A stretch of DNA of 64,000 bases from positions 62,001 to 126,000 of the forward strand of contig JAGDZJ010000005.1 in the NCBI GenBank assembly GCA_049115955.1, written 5' to 3'. This document shows positions 8,838 to 17,651 of this stretch, piece after piece. Each line of letters begins with the position of its first letter. Position 1 is the first letter of the stretch. The translations under genes and the position numbers were made by a program. The notes below the pieces were generated by a model. The model ran no database searches. It had not been told where the DNA came from and worked only from the letters and a program-made list of their open reading frames with translations. The DNA comes from Salinispirillum sp049115955 (GTDB lineage Bacteria > Pseudomonadota > Gammaproteobacteria > Pseudomonadales > Natronospirillaceae).

Positions 8838-9587
8838 ATGGCCGACCACGACACTACCCACTTTGGCTTTCAAACGGTCAATAAAGACGAGAAAGTTAAA
8901 AAAGTAGCGGAGGTGTTTCACTCCGTGGCGGCGCGTTATGACGTGATGAACGACCTGATGTCTTTCGGCATTCATCGGGTGTGGAAGATGTTCACCATCG
9001 AACTCAGTGGCGTGCGCACCGGCTCAAAAGTACTCGACATTGCAGGCGGCACGGGTGATCTGGCCGGTAAGTTCGCACAGCGTGTGGGACCGGAAGGCGA
9101 AGTGGTATTGGCCGACATCAACGAATCCATGTTGCGTGTGGGCCGTGACAAGCTGACCGACCGAGGTCTGGGGCATCGGGTGAAATACGTGCAGGCCAAC
9201 GCTGAATGCCTGCCGTTCCCTGACAACTATTTCGACGCCATCACCATCGCCTTTGGTCTGCGTAATGTCACCGACAAAGACGCCGCACTGGCTTCGATGC
9301 ATCGCATACTGAAGCCCGGCGGCAAACTGCTGGTCTTGGAATTCTCCAAGCCTCAGTCTACCTTGCTGTCTAAGGCCTATGATTTCTATTCTTTCCGAGC
9401 CTTACCTCTGATGGGTAAGCTGGTGGCCAACGACGCCGACAGCTACCAGTACTTGGCCGAGTCGATTCGTATGCACCCCGATCAAGATACATTAAAGGGC
9501 ATGATGCTGAACGCCGGATTCGCTACGGTGAAGTACCACAACATGACCGGCGGCATTGTCGCCTTGCACGTAGGCAACAAAGCATGA
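8838..9587 (+). CDS. ubiE: Ubiquinone/menaquinone C-methyltransferase UbiE
   Basis: UbiE is the SAM-dependent methyltransferase acting at C2 of the benzoquinol ring (or on demethylmenaquinone). The Rossmann SAM-binding loop 'VLDIAGGTGD' and the UbiE motifs 'FHSVAARYDVMNDLMSFGIHR' (split over residues about 30-50) and 'RILKPGGKLLVLEFSKP' are present. The start MADHDTTHFGF at 8838 gives 249 residues, the family norm; the 22-residue upstream in-frame extension is not family-like. It is the first gene of a ubiE-ubiJ-ubiB run. Its ATGA stop/start overlap with ubiJ indicates coupling. Confidence 0.96.
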   Translation: MADHDTTHFGFQTVNKDEKVKKVAEVFHSVAARYDVMNDLMSFGIHRVWKMFTIELSGVRTGSKVLDIAGGTGDLAGKFAQRVGPEGEVVLADINESMLRVGRDKLTDRGLGHRVKYVQANAECLPFPDNYFDAITIAFGLRNVTDKDAALASMHRILKPGGKLLVLEFSKPQSTLLSKAYDFYSFRALPLMGKLVANDADSYQYLAESIRMHPDQDTLKGMMLNAGFATVKYHNMTGGIVALHVGNKA

Positions 9588-10201
9588 CGCAACCCGCGTG
9601 GTCGGTGTTGCTGCCGGTAGTGAATGGTACGTTGCGCAAAGCACTGGCCTACGCACCTGCCGCGCGCGCCCGTATTGCCAACATGGGCTCGGCGTGCTGG
9701 CGCATCCACATTGATGACTTCGACATCAGCTTTGATTTGCGTACTGAAGACGACCGCCTGCACGTCGACCTACCCGACGACGCCGTACCCGATGCCGACA
9801 TTCGCGGACGCAGCAAGGACTTCATCACCCTGCTGCGCGCTGAAGACAAAACGGCAGCACTGGCCAGTCTGCCGATTCGAGTGGAAGGCAACACCAGCAG
9901 CTTCATGCAGCTGCAAAGCTTACTGAGCCACCTCGATATCGACACCGATGCGTGGCTGGAAGATTTGTTCGGCGACTTGGCGGCCAATCAACTGGGCAAC
10001 CTGGGCCGCGCCATCGGCGCCCAAGCGCGCCAAACGGCGACGACTCTGCAACAGGCCACCGAACGCTATATCGTGCGGGAAAAAGCGTTATTAGTTACCC
10101 ACACCGAAGCCGCGGCTTTTGGACAAGAATTGCATCAACTGCGGCTGGGCATTGATCGCCTAGCGGCGCGCCTACGCCAGTTCCAGCAAGGAGAGGGATG
10201 A
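9584..10201 (+). CDS. ubiJ: Ubiquinone biosynthesis accessory factor UbiJ (SCP2-like lipid-binding)
   Basis: UbiJ is a soluble lipid-binding protein that helps assemble the aerobic ubiquinone-synthesis complex. The 205-residue protein has an SCP2-like N-terminal half ('WRIHIDDFDISFDLRTEDDRLHVDLPDD') and a helical, probably coiled-coil C-terminus ('EFGQELHQLRLGIDRLAARLRQFQ'-like). The assignment rests on this plus its conserved position between ubiE and ubiB; sequence conservation in the family is low. It overlaps ubiE by four bases and ends one base before the ubiB start. Confidence 0.9.
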   Translation: MTQPAWSVLLPVVNGTLRKALAYAPAARARIANMGSACWRIHIDDFDISFDLRTEDDRLHVDLPDDAVPDADIRGRSKDFITLLRAEDKTAALASLPIRVEGNTSSFMQLQSLLSHLDIDTDAWLEDLFGDLAANQLGNLGRAIGAQARQTATTLQQATERYIVREKALLVTHTEAAAFGQELHQLRLGIDRLAARLRQFQQGEG

Positions 10202-10202
10202 C

Positions 10203-11798
10203 ATGTATTGGTTACGCATTTGGCGCATTGGCTGGCTGATTCTCCGCTTTCGTCTCGACACCCTGATTCCGTGGGCCTCGCTGCCCTTGTGGATTCGCTG
10301 GTTAGCCATTGGGGCGTTCTTTCTACCTAACCCTAAAACTCCGGGCCCGGTGCGCCTGCGTTTGTTCTTCGAAGCACTGGGCCCGGTGTTTATTAAGTTC
10401 GGCCAAATCTTATCGACCCGGCGTGATCTCTACCCCGGTGAATACGCCGATGAGTTGGCTCGGCTGCAAGACAACGTGCCGCCATTCCCCGGCCAAGAAG
10501 CGGTTAAGGTCGTAGAAGCGGCGTTAGGCGACAGCATCGCCAATCTGTTTGCTGAGTTCGACACCACACCATTGGCCTCGGCGTCCATCGCCCAAGTGCA
10601 CCCCGCAACGCTGCTTGACGGTCGTGCGGCGGTGGTGAAAATCATTCGCCCCAATATTCAGAAAGTGATTCGCAAGGACTTAGCCTGGATGAAGGCGCTA
10701 GCACGCTTGCTGGCAGGCATCCCCGAGGCCAAGCGCCTGCGACCGGTCGAGGTGGTGCACGATTTCGAACAGACCTTGCTGGATGAACTCGACCTCGTGC
10801 GTGAAGCCGCCAACACCACACAACTGCGCGATAATTTTGCCGGTTCGACCCTACTGTATGTACCCGAAGTGTATTGGGATTACAGCCACCGTAATGTACT
10901 GGTCATGGAACGCATATACGGTGTGTCTATTGATGAGACCGAAACCCTGAAAGCCGCTGGCACCGATATGAAGAAATTGGCCGAGCGTGGTGTGGAGATT
11001 TTCTTCACGCAGGTGTTCCGCGACTCCTTCTTCCACGCCGACATGCACCCTGGCAATGTGTTTGTCGACATTACCGACCCGGCCGCGCCGCGTTACATAG
11101 GCATAGACTGCGGCATTGTGGGCACCATGGCGGAAGAAGATCAGCATTATTTAGCGATGAACCTGCTGGCGTTTTTCAATCGCAATTATCATCAGGTCGC
11201 GCGATTGCACGTTGAGTCCGGCTGGGTGCCCGCCGACACGCCTATTCATCAGTTTGAGCAAGCGATCCGAGCGGTGTGTGAGCCTATTTTTGCCCGCCCA
11301 CTAAAAGAGATTTCTTTCGGCTTGTTGCTGGTCCGCTTGTTCCAAGTGGCACGACGCTTCGATATGGAAGTACAGCCACAATTGGTCTTGTTACAAAAGA
11401 CGCTGTTGAACATTGAGGGCTTGGGTCGTCAGCTTTACCCCGACTTAGATCTGTGGCAAACCGCGAAGCCTTATATGGAAAAGTGGCTGAAAGACCGTAT
11501 TGGCTTGAAGCGCACCTTCAGCGCCCTGTACGAACAATTGCCTTTCCTGCTGGAGCAAGCGCCCGAATGGCCTTACCATATCCAGCAAATGGTGAAGCAG
11601 TTAGGCAAGGCGCAACCGCCCGCACAAGTAAAGGTCGTACAAGCCAGCAGCCGAGCTCTACCCAGTTTGGTCATTACACTGGCCGGTATTGGACTCGCGG
11701 TGTATGGCGACCATGTCAGCCACGATGTATTGATGTATTCTGGTTTGGGCGCTGCATTGGTCGCCGGACTCAGTACATTGCTGCGCAGTCGTTCGTAG
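10203..11798 (+). CDS. ubiB: Ubiquinone biosynthesis protein UbiB (ABC1/ADCK atypical kinase)
   Basis: UbiB is a membrane-anchored atypical kinase/ATPase required for ubiquinone synthesis. The 531-residue protein carries the family's invariant K-x-G-Q motif (K65-F-G-Q), an Ala-rich nucleotide loop ('LASASIAQVH'), the lysine motif 'VVKIIRP', the catalytic 'HADMHPGNVF' and a metal-binding IDCG (the family reads DFG or DCG). Two C-terminal membrane segments ('LVITLAGIGLAVYG', 'VLMYSGLGAALVAGL') anchor it. The start ATG at 10203 follows the GGAGAGGG at the end of ubiJ. Confidence 0.96.
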   Translation: MYWLRIWRIGWLILRFRLDTLIPWASLPLWIRWLAIGAFFLPNPKTPGPVRLRLFFEALGPVFIKFGQILSTRRDLYPGEYADELARLQDNVPPFPGQEAVKVVEAALGDSIANLFAEFDTTPLASASIAQVHPATLLDGRAAVVKIIRPNIQKVIRKDLAWMKALARLLAGIPEAKRLRPVEVVHDFEQTLLDELDLVREAANTTQLRDNFAGSTLLYVPEVYWDYSHRNVLVMERIYGVSIDETETLKAAGTDMKKLAERGVEIFFTQVFRDSFFHADMHPGNVFVDITDPAAPRYIGIDCGIVGTMAEEDQHYLAMNLLAFFNRNYHQVARLHVESGWVPADTPIHQFEQAIRAVCEPIFARPLKEISFGLLLVRLFQVARRFDMEVQPQLVLLQKTLLNIEGLGRQLYPDLDLWQTAKPYMEKWLKDRIGLKRTFSALYEQLPFLLEQAPEWPYHIQQMVKQLGKAQPPAQVKVVQASSRALPSLVITLAGIGLAVYGDHVSHDVLMYSGLGAALVAGLSTLLRSRS

Positions 11799-11864
11799 CA
11801 CCCGTATTTGCGTAGCCTTTCCCATGCCGGATGGGTCAGCAATTCTAGAGAACAGGAACCCAGT

Positions 11865-12203
11865 ATGAGCACACCACAGCACACCTTTCTAGCACTGGAA
11901 AGTCTATTGCAGGAACGTAAGAGCGCCGACCCCGACAGATCCTACGTCGCGCAGTTGTATGCCAAAGGCCTGAATAAGATTTTAGAAAAGGTCGGCGAGG
12001 AAGCCACCGAGGTGATTTTAGCCGCCAAAGACATGCAACCTGGCGAAGCTCAGGAACTGGTCGCAGAAACGGCCGATTTGTGGTTCCATACGCTGGTGAT
12101 GCTGGCGCAACGGGATGTACCCGTGCAAGCTGTATTCGACGAACTGGAAAGACGCTTTGGTTTGTCCGGTCTGGAAGAAAAGGCTCAACGTTCGGCTCAG
12201 TAA
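11865..12203 (+). CDS. hisE: Phosphoribosyl-ATP pyrophosphatase HisE
   Basis: HisE hydrolyses phosphoribosyl-ATP to phosphoribosyl-AMP, the second step of histidine synthesis. The 112-residue all-helical protein shows the MazG-like signature 'KILEKVGEEATEVILAAKD' followed by 'LVAETADLWFHTLVML', with the acidic residues that bind Mg2+. The start MSTPQHTFL at 11865 follows an AGGAAC; the upstream in-frame extension is not family-like. In pseudomonads hisI (the next enzyme) usually sits between ubiB and hisE; here only 66 bases separate them and hisI is absent. Confidence 0.95.
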   Translation: MSTPQHTFLALESLLQERKSADPDRSYVAQLYAKGLNKILEKVGEEATEVILAAKDMQPGEAQELVAETADLWFHTLVMLAQRDVPVQAVFDELERRFGLSGLEEKAQRSAQ

Positions 12204-12241
12204 CGCCGCCTTTGCGGCACATCAACATCAGGAGAAAACAC

Positions 12242-12502
12242 ATGTTAGGTGGTATTAGCCCGGTTCAACTGATTATCGTGCTGGTGATTGTCGTGCTGAT
12301 TTTCGGTACCAAGAAACTCACCGGTATGGGCAAAGACATTGGCGGCGCAGTCAAAGGCTTTAAACAAGCCATGAGCGAAGACGAAAAAGCCGAAGAGAAG
12401 AAAAAAGAAGAAGAGAAGGCAGCACTGGAAGGCAAGCAAGCCGACGCGCAGTTTTCTGAAGCTGAGAAAACCAGCAAAGACAAAGAAAAGCAGGACTCTT
12501 AA
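12242..12502 (+). CDS. tatA: Twin-arginine translocase subunit TatA
   Basis: TatA oligomerises to form the transport pathway of the Sec-independent export system for folded proteins. The 86-residue protein has one N-terminal membrane helix (about residues 6-21, 'VQLIIVLVIVVLIFG'), the conserved FG-T-KKL turn, an amphipathic helix ('GMGKDIGGAVKGFKQAM') and a highly charged Lys/Glu tail. The start is ATG 12242 with AGGAG upstream. It begins the tatABC operon; likely clients in this window include the carotenoid-oxygenase-like protein and the Liv binding protein. Confidence 0.95.
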   Translation: MLGGISPVQLIIVLVIVVLIFGTKKLTGMGKDIGGAVKGFKQAMSEDEKAEEKKKEEEKAALEGKQADAQFSEAEKTSKDKEKQDS

Positions 12503-12508
12503 ACCACT

Positions 12509-12916
12509 ATGTTTGATATTGGTTTTCTTGAACTGGCGGTCATTATGGGCATAGCGCTGATTGTACTCGGACCAGAGCGTCTGCCCGGCGCAGCGCGCAC
12601 CGTGGGCCGTTATATTGGTCAAGCGCGGCGTATGGTGGGTAACTTTCAGCGCCAGATTGAGCAAGAAATTCGCTTGGATGAGCTGAACAAGAAAATCATG
12701 GATGATACGCAAGGCCAAACGTTTACCAACAACGATGGTACGACGTCAAAACCTGCCAACGGCAACGCCGACCCCGTCGTCCAACGTGAGCCCACAGAAG
12801 ACGACCCTGGCGTGCGCGAGATATCGCCCGAAAACGTAAAAATGCCTACGCCCAAAAAAGAACCCACAGCCGAAACGGCCGCTAAAACAGAAAAACCGAG
12901 ACCTCAGGATGACTGA
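12509..12916 (+). CDS. tatB: Twin-arginine translocase subunit TatB
   Basis: TatB, with TatC, forms the receptor for twin-arginine signal peptides. The 135-residue protein shows the TatB hallmarks: N-terminal 'MFDIGFLELAVIMGIALIVLGPERLP' (split: MFDIGFLEL then LIVLGPERLP, with the conserved Glu and the GPERLP turn), an amphipathic helix and a long polar, low-complexity tail rich in Pro, Thr and Lys. It starts six bases after tatA and its 3' end overlaps tatC by eight bases. Confidence 0.95.
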   Translation: MFDIGFLELAVIMGIALIVLGPERLPGAARTVGRYIGQARRMVGNFQRQIEQEIRLDELNKKIMDDTQGQTFTNNDGTTSKPANGNADPVVQREPTEDDPGVREISPENVKMPTPKKEPTAETAAKTEKPRPQDD

Positions 12917-13688
12917 TCACGACGACGCAGTACCCTTGATTGAGCATTTAAAAGAACTGCGTGTGCGCCTAATTCGTGCTGTCTTGCTCATTTTGGTGGT
13001 CTTCGGTGGCTTGTATGCCTTTTCTAACGAGCTCTATACCTTCTTGTCCGCGCCCCTACGCATATTGCTGGAAGACCGAGCTGGAATGATCATCGCCACC
13101 GGCGTCGCCTCACCTTTTTTGGTACCGCTTAAACTGGCTTTTGTTGCCGCTGTTATGGTCACAATGCCGTTCACGCTTTATCAGATCTGGGCGTTTGTGG
13201 CCCCAGCGCTGTATTTGCACGAACGGCGCCTGATGATCCCGCTGTTTGTGTCCAGCGTTGTCCTCTTCTATCTCGGTGTCGCCTTCACCTACTACGTCGT
13301 CATGCCGCTGGTGTTTGCGTTTTTTACCGGCGTCGGTCCGGTGGATGTCAACATCACGCCAGACATCACCGCCATCTTAGACTTCAGCCTGAAGATGTTC
13401 TTTGCTTTTGGCTTGGCGTTTGAAATACCCATCGCCACCGTATTGCTGGTGATCAGTGGCATCACCACCGTCGAAAAACTGAGCAAAAAGCGCCCGTACA
13501 TTTTCCTTGGTTGCTTCGTCGTCGGCATGCTCATCACGCCACCTGACGTTCTGTCGCAAACCATTCTTGCGGTACCCATGTGGATGCTGTTCGAATTTGG
13601 CTTGTTTATGGCACGCTTTGTTAAGCCGAATGCAAAAACAGAAGACGACAGCACGGCAGAAGAAACAGAATCTGAATCAAAAGCGTAA
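12909..13688 (+). CDS. tatC: Twin-arginine translocase subunit TatC
   Basis: TatC is the six-helix inner-membrane core of the Tat receptor. The 259-residue protein carries the conserved cytoplasmic N-terminus 'PLIEHLKELRVRLIRA' (the H-L-x-E-L-R signal-peptide site), 'FVAPALYLHERR' with the essential F-x-x-P-A-L-x-x-x-E region, and 'FALAFEIP'-type motif (here 'FAFGLAFEIPIATVLLV'). A polar tail rich in Glu/Asp ends the protein. The start lies inside the end of tatB. It is convergent with the sensor kinase gene with only 15 bases between stops. Confidence 0.96.
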   Translation: MTDHDDAVPLIEHLKELRVRLIRAVLLILVVFGGLYAFSNELYTFLSAPLRILLEDRAGMIIATGVASPFLVPLKLAFVAAVMVTMPFTLYQIWAFVAPALYLHERRLMIPLFVSSVVLFYLGVAFTYYVVMPLVFAFFTGVGPVDVNITPDITAILDFSLKMFFAFGLAFEIPIATVLLVISGITTVEKLSKKRPYIFLGCFVVGMLITPPDVLSQTILAVPMWMLFEFGLFMARFVKPNAKTEDDSTAEETESESKA

Positions 13689-13703
13689 GGTGAGTTAGAT
13701 CCA

Positions 13704-16700
13704 TCATTGTTGACTGGCTAACTCCTGCTGCACCTGGCGCAGCAGTGCACGTAACTTGGCTGGCGCCACCGGCTTAGACAACCAGAAAAAGCCGGCGCCT
13801 TGCACCGCCGCTTTCAGTGTGTCGTGGTTGTGCGCAGTAACGATGATACCCGCACCTGTCCAACCTTCACTGCGCCAATGCGTCAACCAGTCCAAGCCGG
13901 TACGCGCGGCCCCAAGGTCGTAATCCATTAACACCATAGGCGGCAACTCGTGCAGCGCCAAGCGCGCAGGCCGGTGCTCTATGCGCAGTTGTTGTTGCCA
14001 CTGAGAGAACAGCGCTTGCATGGCGTCTAAGTTAGTAATGTCGTTATCAACATAAAGCACATCGGTCGCCGATATGTCGTCGCGCACGGGCACTGCCTTA
14101 GGTATTTCCATGGGCGCACTGGTATTCAGCATCAGCCAAAAATGCGTACCGTGGCCATCAGTCGAGCGCACGTCCAACTCTGCATCAAGCATCCTCGCCA
14201 AGCGCGACACCACGGCCAACCCGAGGCCAACACCGGGGCGCGATTCATCGGTACGATAGAATTCGTTGAAGATAAAAGGCAAGTGATGCCCACCAATACC
14301 CGGCCCAGTATCCAACACCTGCAGGCGAATGCGCTTGGCACGCCGCCGCCATGCCACCAGCACCTGCGCTCCGGCGCAATGGCGGATGGCGTTGGTGACC
14401 AGGTTCTGCACGATACGGCGCAAATAGATGGGGTCAGACCACGCCCAAATGTCCGGCCCACGCCAACGTAAACGCACGCCCTGTTGCTGTGCCGCCACCT
14501 CCGCTTCTGCCATTACGTCTTCTACCAAGGTGCGCAAAGACACCGGCTGCATGTGCGGGTTCATCTGCCCGGCGTCTAATCGTGCAATATCCAACAGCGT
14601 CGAAAGCAAAGTCTCTGTTGCCGACAGTCCGGCGTCGATCTTTCCGATCAAGTCGTCATTGTTGCGGCCAGCAAGTGCGTCCAAGTAAAGACGCGCCGCG
14701 TTCAACGGCTGGCGAATGTCGTGGCTGGCGAAAGCGAGGAAGCGTGACTTACTGGCGTTGGCTTCCTCGGCCTCTTGTTTCGCTAACACCAAGTCGGCCT
14801 CAATAGCACGACGACGCGCGATCTCTTTTTCTAACTCTTCGGTGCGCTGGGCAACGCGCTCTTCCAAGTGTTCCTTGGCTTCAGTTAAGGCCTTTTGTGT
14901 GGCGACGAATTCAGTAATGTCGTTGAAGGTTGTAACAAACCCACCACCCGGCAGTGGATTCCCTTTCATCTCCAACACCATGCCATTGCTGCGTTCGCGC
15001 ACAAAGCGATGCGCGGAGCCCTGCTCAAGGAAGGCGATACGGCGCTCAACGTGGCTGTCTACCGAGCCGGGACCACACTCACCTCGTTCGGCGTTGTAGC
15101 GCACCACATCGGCAATGGGTCGGCCCGCGTAGAGAAAGCCACGGGGGTAATGGAACATCTGCAAATAGCGTTGGTTCCAGGCCACCAGCCTGAGTTGGCG
15201 ATCCACCACGCTGACGCCTTGATCTAAATTTTCAATGGTGGTCTGCAGCAACTTTTGATTAAACGCCATAATGCGCGAGGATTCACCGAACAGGTTTACC
15301 ACCTCGGCGACGTCCAGACGCTTGCCCACTAAAATTGATTGCATCACAGCTTTAGCAGAGACCGCGCCAATAACCCCGGCGAGGGCCTTTTCAATGGCCT
15401 CCAACAACTCTTGGTCCGGTGCCATATCATGCACTAACGCCGTGCGCTGCTGCCTGTTGTAGTCCGCCAACAGGCGCTCACCCGTGCCGACCCCACCGAA
15501 GTTATCCAGCGCTTCAAGACAGTCTTTAATCTGTACTTTGTCATCTATAAGGGACCAGCCGTCGCTCGCCAATTCATCGACAAAGGCATGACTTTGCGCA
15601 CGGTCCGTCAAACCAGCTCGCGCGTGTCGGGAACCCCACCACATACCAAAGGTATTGAGCACCAGCGACAGCAAAACACCCTCGGTCAACGCATCGCTCA
15701 TAAAAAACGGAACATTGTGCATCACCTGCGTGCCGAAACCCGCTGCGACTAACGGCGGCCACATCAACCAGAGGAACCAAACGCTGACGCCCAGCGATAG
15801 GCCGAGGTAGACGCCACGCGCGTGTGCGCCATGCCACCACAAGCCCAGCAACAAAGGAGGGACGAGTTGGGCGATCAATGAAAAACTCAGCAAACCAATG
15901 CTGGTCAACGCTGCTTCGGCGCCTAGCATGCGTTCGTAGATGCTAGCCAGCAACACCACCATGATGAGTGTCAGGCGGCGCAGTAGCACTAACGTGCTGC
16001 GCCCTAAAGTCCCCTGGCTGTGACGCCGACGCAATAGCCAAGGCAAGACAACGTCGTTGGTGACCATGGTGCTCAGCGTGATGGTCGATACCACGATCAT
16101 GGCCATAGCGGCTGAAAACCCGCCCAAGAAAGCAAACAGCCCGAGCCAATTTTGTCCCAACGCTAGGGGCAAGCTCAGCACATAGGTGTCGCCCAACACA
16201 TCCGTACCGCGAAACACCTGTGAGCCCAGTGTTGCGATAGGTACAATTACTAAACAGGTGATAATCAAATAGCCGACAAATATCCAGCGGCCACGATAGA
16301 GTTGTCGGCGTTCGGTACTTTCAACAAAGGACACATGGAACTGGCGTGGCAGAACCAGAATTGCACAGGCCGCCAATAGCGTCTGGGTCAGGAAGTTAGC
16401 GCTCAACTGCCATGTTTGGAACGGATCTCCCGCGATGACAACCTGCTCACCCCCCGCATTCATCCATTGAATAGCCAGCAAAGCGACCGCGATCAAGGCA
16501 ACGATTTTAACGACACTTTCAAAAGCAATGGCCAACATCAAGCCCGGGTGAGGCCGCGATACATCCGCCACCCGCGTGCCGAATAAAATGGCGAACCCTG
16601 CCATCAAAATAGCAATCCAGACGCCCAACTGTTCGACCAGGTTCGGGTTGTCAACCCATGCGCTGTCGAGGATCAGCACCAAGCTGCCTTTAATGGCTTT

Positions 16701-17099
16701 GAGCTGCAGCGCGATATAAGGTACCACCGCCACCAAACACACCAGCGTCACAAACAGCGCAATGCCCGGTCGCTTGCCATAACGGCTCGCCAGTAAGTCA
16801 GCAATGGTAGTCAATCGGTGGCGCTTGACGATGCGATGAATCTTTCGCACCAGTGGGAAGGCGAACGACCAGATCAAGATCGGGCCTAAGTATATCGGAA
16901 TGTAATCCCAGCCAGTGATCGACGCTTGACCCACAGCCCCATAGTAGGTCCACGAAGTACAGTAAACGCCCAACGCAAGACCATAAACCCAGATCCCGCG
17001 ATTGCCACGCGCGCGACCACGCCGATCCCCCACCATAGCCACGGCGAATAACAGGGCGGCGTACAAGAGTACTGTTAAGATGATTGTGGTCAGACTCAT
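13704..17099 (-). CDS. Hybrid sensor histidine kinase with sodium:solute-symporter domain (CrbS-like)
   Basis: This 1131-residue sensor has about 13 predicted membrane segments in the first ~480 residues resembling the sodium:solute symporter (SSS) family. A linker (STAC-like) region, a PAS domain ('TIENLDQGVSVVDRQLRLVAWNQ') and a coiled coil precede a HisKA domain with H793 (SHDIRQPL), an HATPase with 'DTGPGIG' and 'GVGLGLAVV', and a C-terminal receiver with likely phosphoacceptor D1059 (VLMDYD). This is the architecture of CrbS/MxtR kinases, which in Vibrio and Pseudomonas control acetate/acetyl-CoA use. It is divergent from a DUF4212/symporter pair, their usual partner. The cognate CrbR-type regulator is not in the window. 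Confidence 0.87.
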   Translation of the reverse strand: MSLTTIILTVLLYAALLFAVAMVGDRRGRARGNRGIWVYGLALGVYCTSWTYYGAVGQASITGWDYIPIYLGPILIWSFAFPLVRKIHRIVKRHRLTTIADLLASRYGKRPGIALFVTLVCLVAVVPYIALQLKAIKGSLVLILDSAWVDNPNLVEQLGVWIAILMAGFAILFGTRVADVSRPHPGLMLAIAFESVVKIVALIAVALLAIQWMNAGGEQVVIAGDPFQTWQLSANFLTQTLLAACAILVLPRQFHVSFVESTERRQLYRGRWIFVGYLIITCLVIVPIATLGSQVFRGTDVLGDTYVLSLPLALGQNWLGLFAFLGGFSAAMAMIVVSTITLSTMVTNDVVLPWLLRRRHSQGTLGRSTLVLLRRLTLIMVVLLASIYERMLGAEAALTSIGLLSFSLIAQLVPPLLLGLWWHGAHARGVYLGLSLGVSVWFLWLMWPPLVAAGFGTQVMHNVPFFMSDALTEGVLLSLVLNTFGMWWGSRHARAGLTDRAQSHAFVDELASDGWSLIDDKVQIKDCLEALDNFGGVGTGERLLADYNRQQRTALVHDMAPDQELLEAIEKALAGVIGAVSAKAVMQSILVGKRLDVAEVVNLFGESSRIMAFNQKLLQTTIENLDQGVSVVDRQLRLVAWNQRYLQMFHYPRGFLYAGRPIADVVRYNAERGECGPGSVDSHVERRIAFLEQGSAHRFVRERSNGMVLEMKGNPLPGGGFVTTFNDITEFVATQKALTEAKEHLEERVAQRTEELEKEIARRRAIEADLVLAKQEAEEANASKSRFLAFASHDIRQPLNAARLYLDALAGRNNDDLIGKIDAGLSATETLLSTLLDIARLDAGQMNPHMQPVSLRTLVEDVMAEAEVAAQQQGVRLRWRGPDIWAWSDPIYLRRIVQNLVTNAIRHCAGAQVLVAWRRRAKRIRLQVLDTGPGIGGHHLPFIFNEFYRTDESRPGVGLGLAVVSRLARMLDAELDVRSTDGHGTHFWLMLNTSAPMEIPKAVPVRDDISATDVLYVDNDITNLDAMQALFSQWQQQLRIEHRPARLALHELPPMVLMDYDLGAARTGLDWLTHWRSEGWTGAGIIVTAHNHDTLKAAVQGAGFFWLSKPVAPAKLRALLRQVQQELASQQ

Positions 17100-17384
17100 A
17101 GCCGCAGTATCAGATGCACCGCCGCAGCTTGCAAGTCACAAGCGCCCACACAGTGTCCGACGGAGCCGATATCGACCAAAGTCTAAGCGCCGATTGACCC
17201 ACCCGTTGCTATTGTGCATAGGGTGAAATCGGCTTTAACCCACTCCCTCCCAGAGGGCTGACAAAATGCACAGTGTGGGGTAAGCAGAGAATCAAGGGTT
17301 ACGGGTTAGCCTACTTGGGTAAGAATTGCAGGATTCACCCAGTATCCCTTCTCATAAAGCAATAACAAGAACGGAGAGAAAACC

Positions 17385-17648
17385 ATGATTGTTGATGAAC
17401 GTTCCCCCGCTGCCCAATACTGGTCAGCTAACCTCAGACTGATCAGCGGATGCTTGGTCGTGTGGGCGCTGTGCTCATATGGCTTCGCCATCTTGCTGCG
17501 TCCGGCACTGTCGGGTATCGCCATTGGCGGCACCGACCTCGGCTTCTGGTTTGCGCAACAAGGCTCCATCCTCACCTTTATCGGCTTGATCTTCTTCTAT
17601 TCGTGGAAGATGAATCAGTACGATAAAAAATTCGGCATGGAGGAGTAA
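17385..17648 (+). CDS. DUF4212 symporter small subunit
   Basis: This 87-residue protein has two membrane helices (about residues 21-42 and 57-78) and the short N-terminus 'YWSANLRLI' typical of DUF4212. These small proteins are nearly always encoded directly before a sodium:solute symporter of the VC_2705 type and are regarded as its accessory subunit, like the small partners of some other SSS carriers. The stop lies three bases before the symporter start, so the two are co-transcribed. AGAGA lies upstream of the ATG. Confidence 0.88.
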   Translation: MIVDERSPAAQYWSANLRLISGCLVVWALCSYGFAILLRPALSGIAIGGTDLGFWFAQQGSILTFIGLIFFYSWKMNQYDKKFGMEE

Positions 17649-17651
17649 TTC

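Noticed and set aside
17147..17277. CACAGTGT repeated at 17149 and 17270 between the sensor kinase and DUF4212 genes
   Set aside because: Eight bases, near-palindromic and 121 bases apart; too short to separate from chance without a known factor.
17313..17332. Possible sigma-54 promoter (TTGGG...TTGC) upstream of the DUF4212 gene
   Set aside because: The distance between the GG and GC elements is one base too short, and sigma-54 promoters do not tolerate that.
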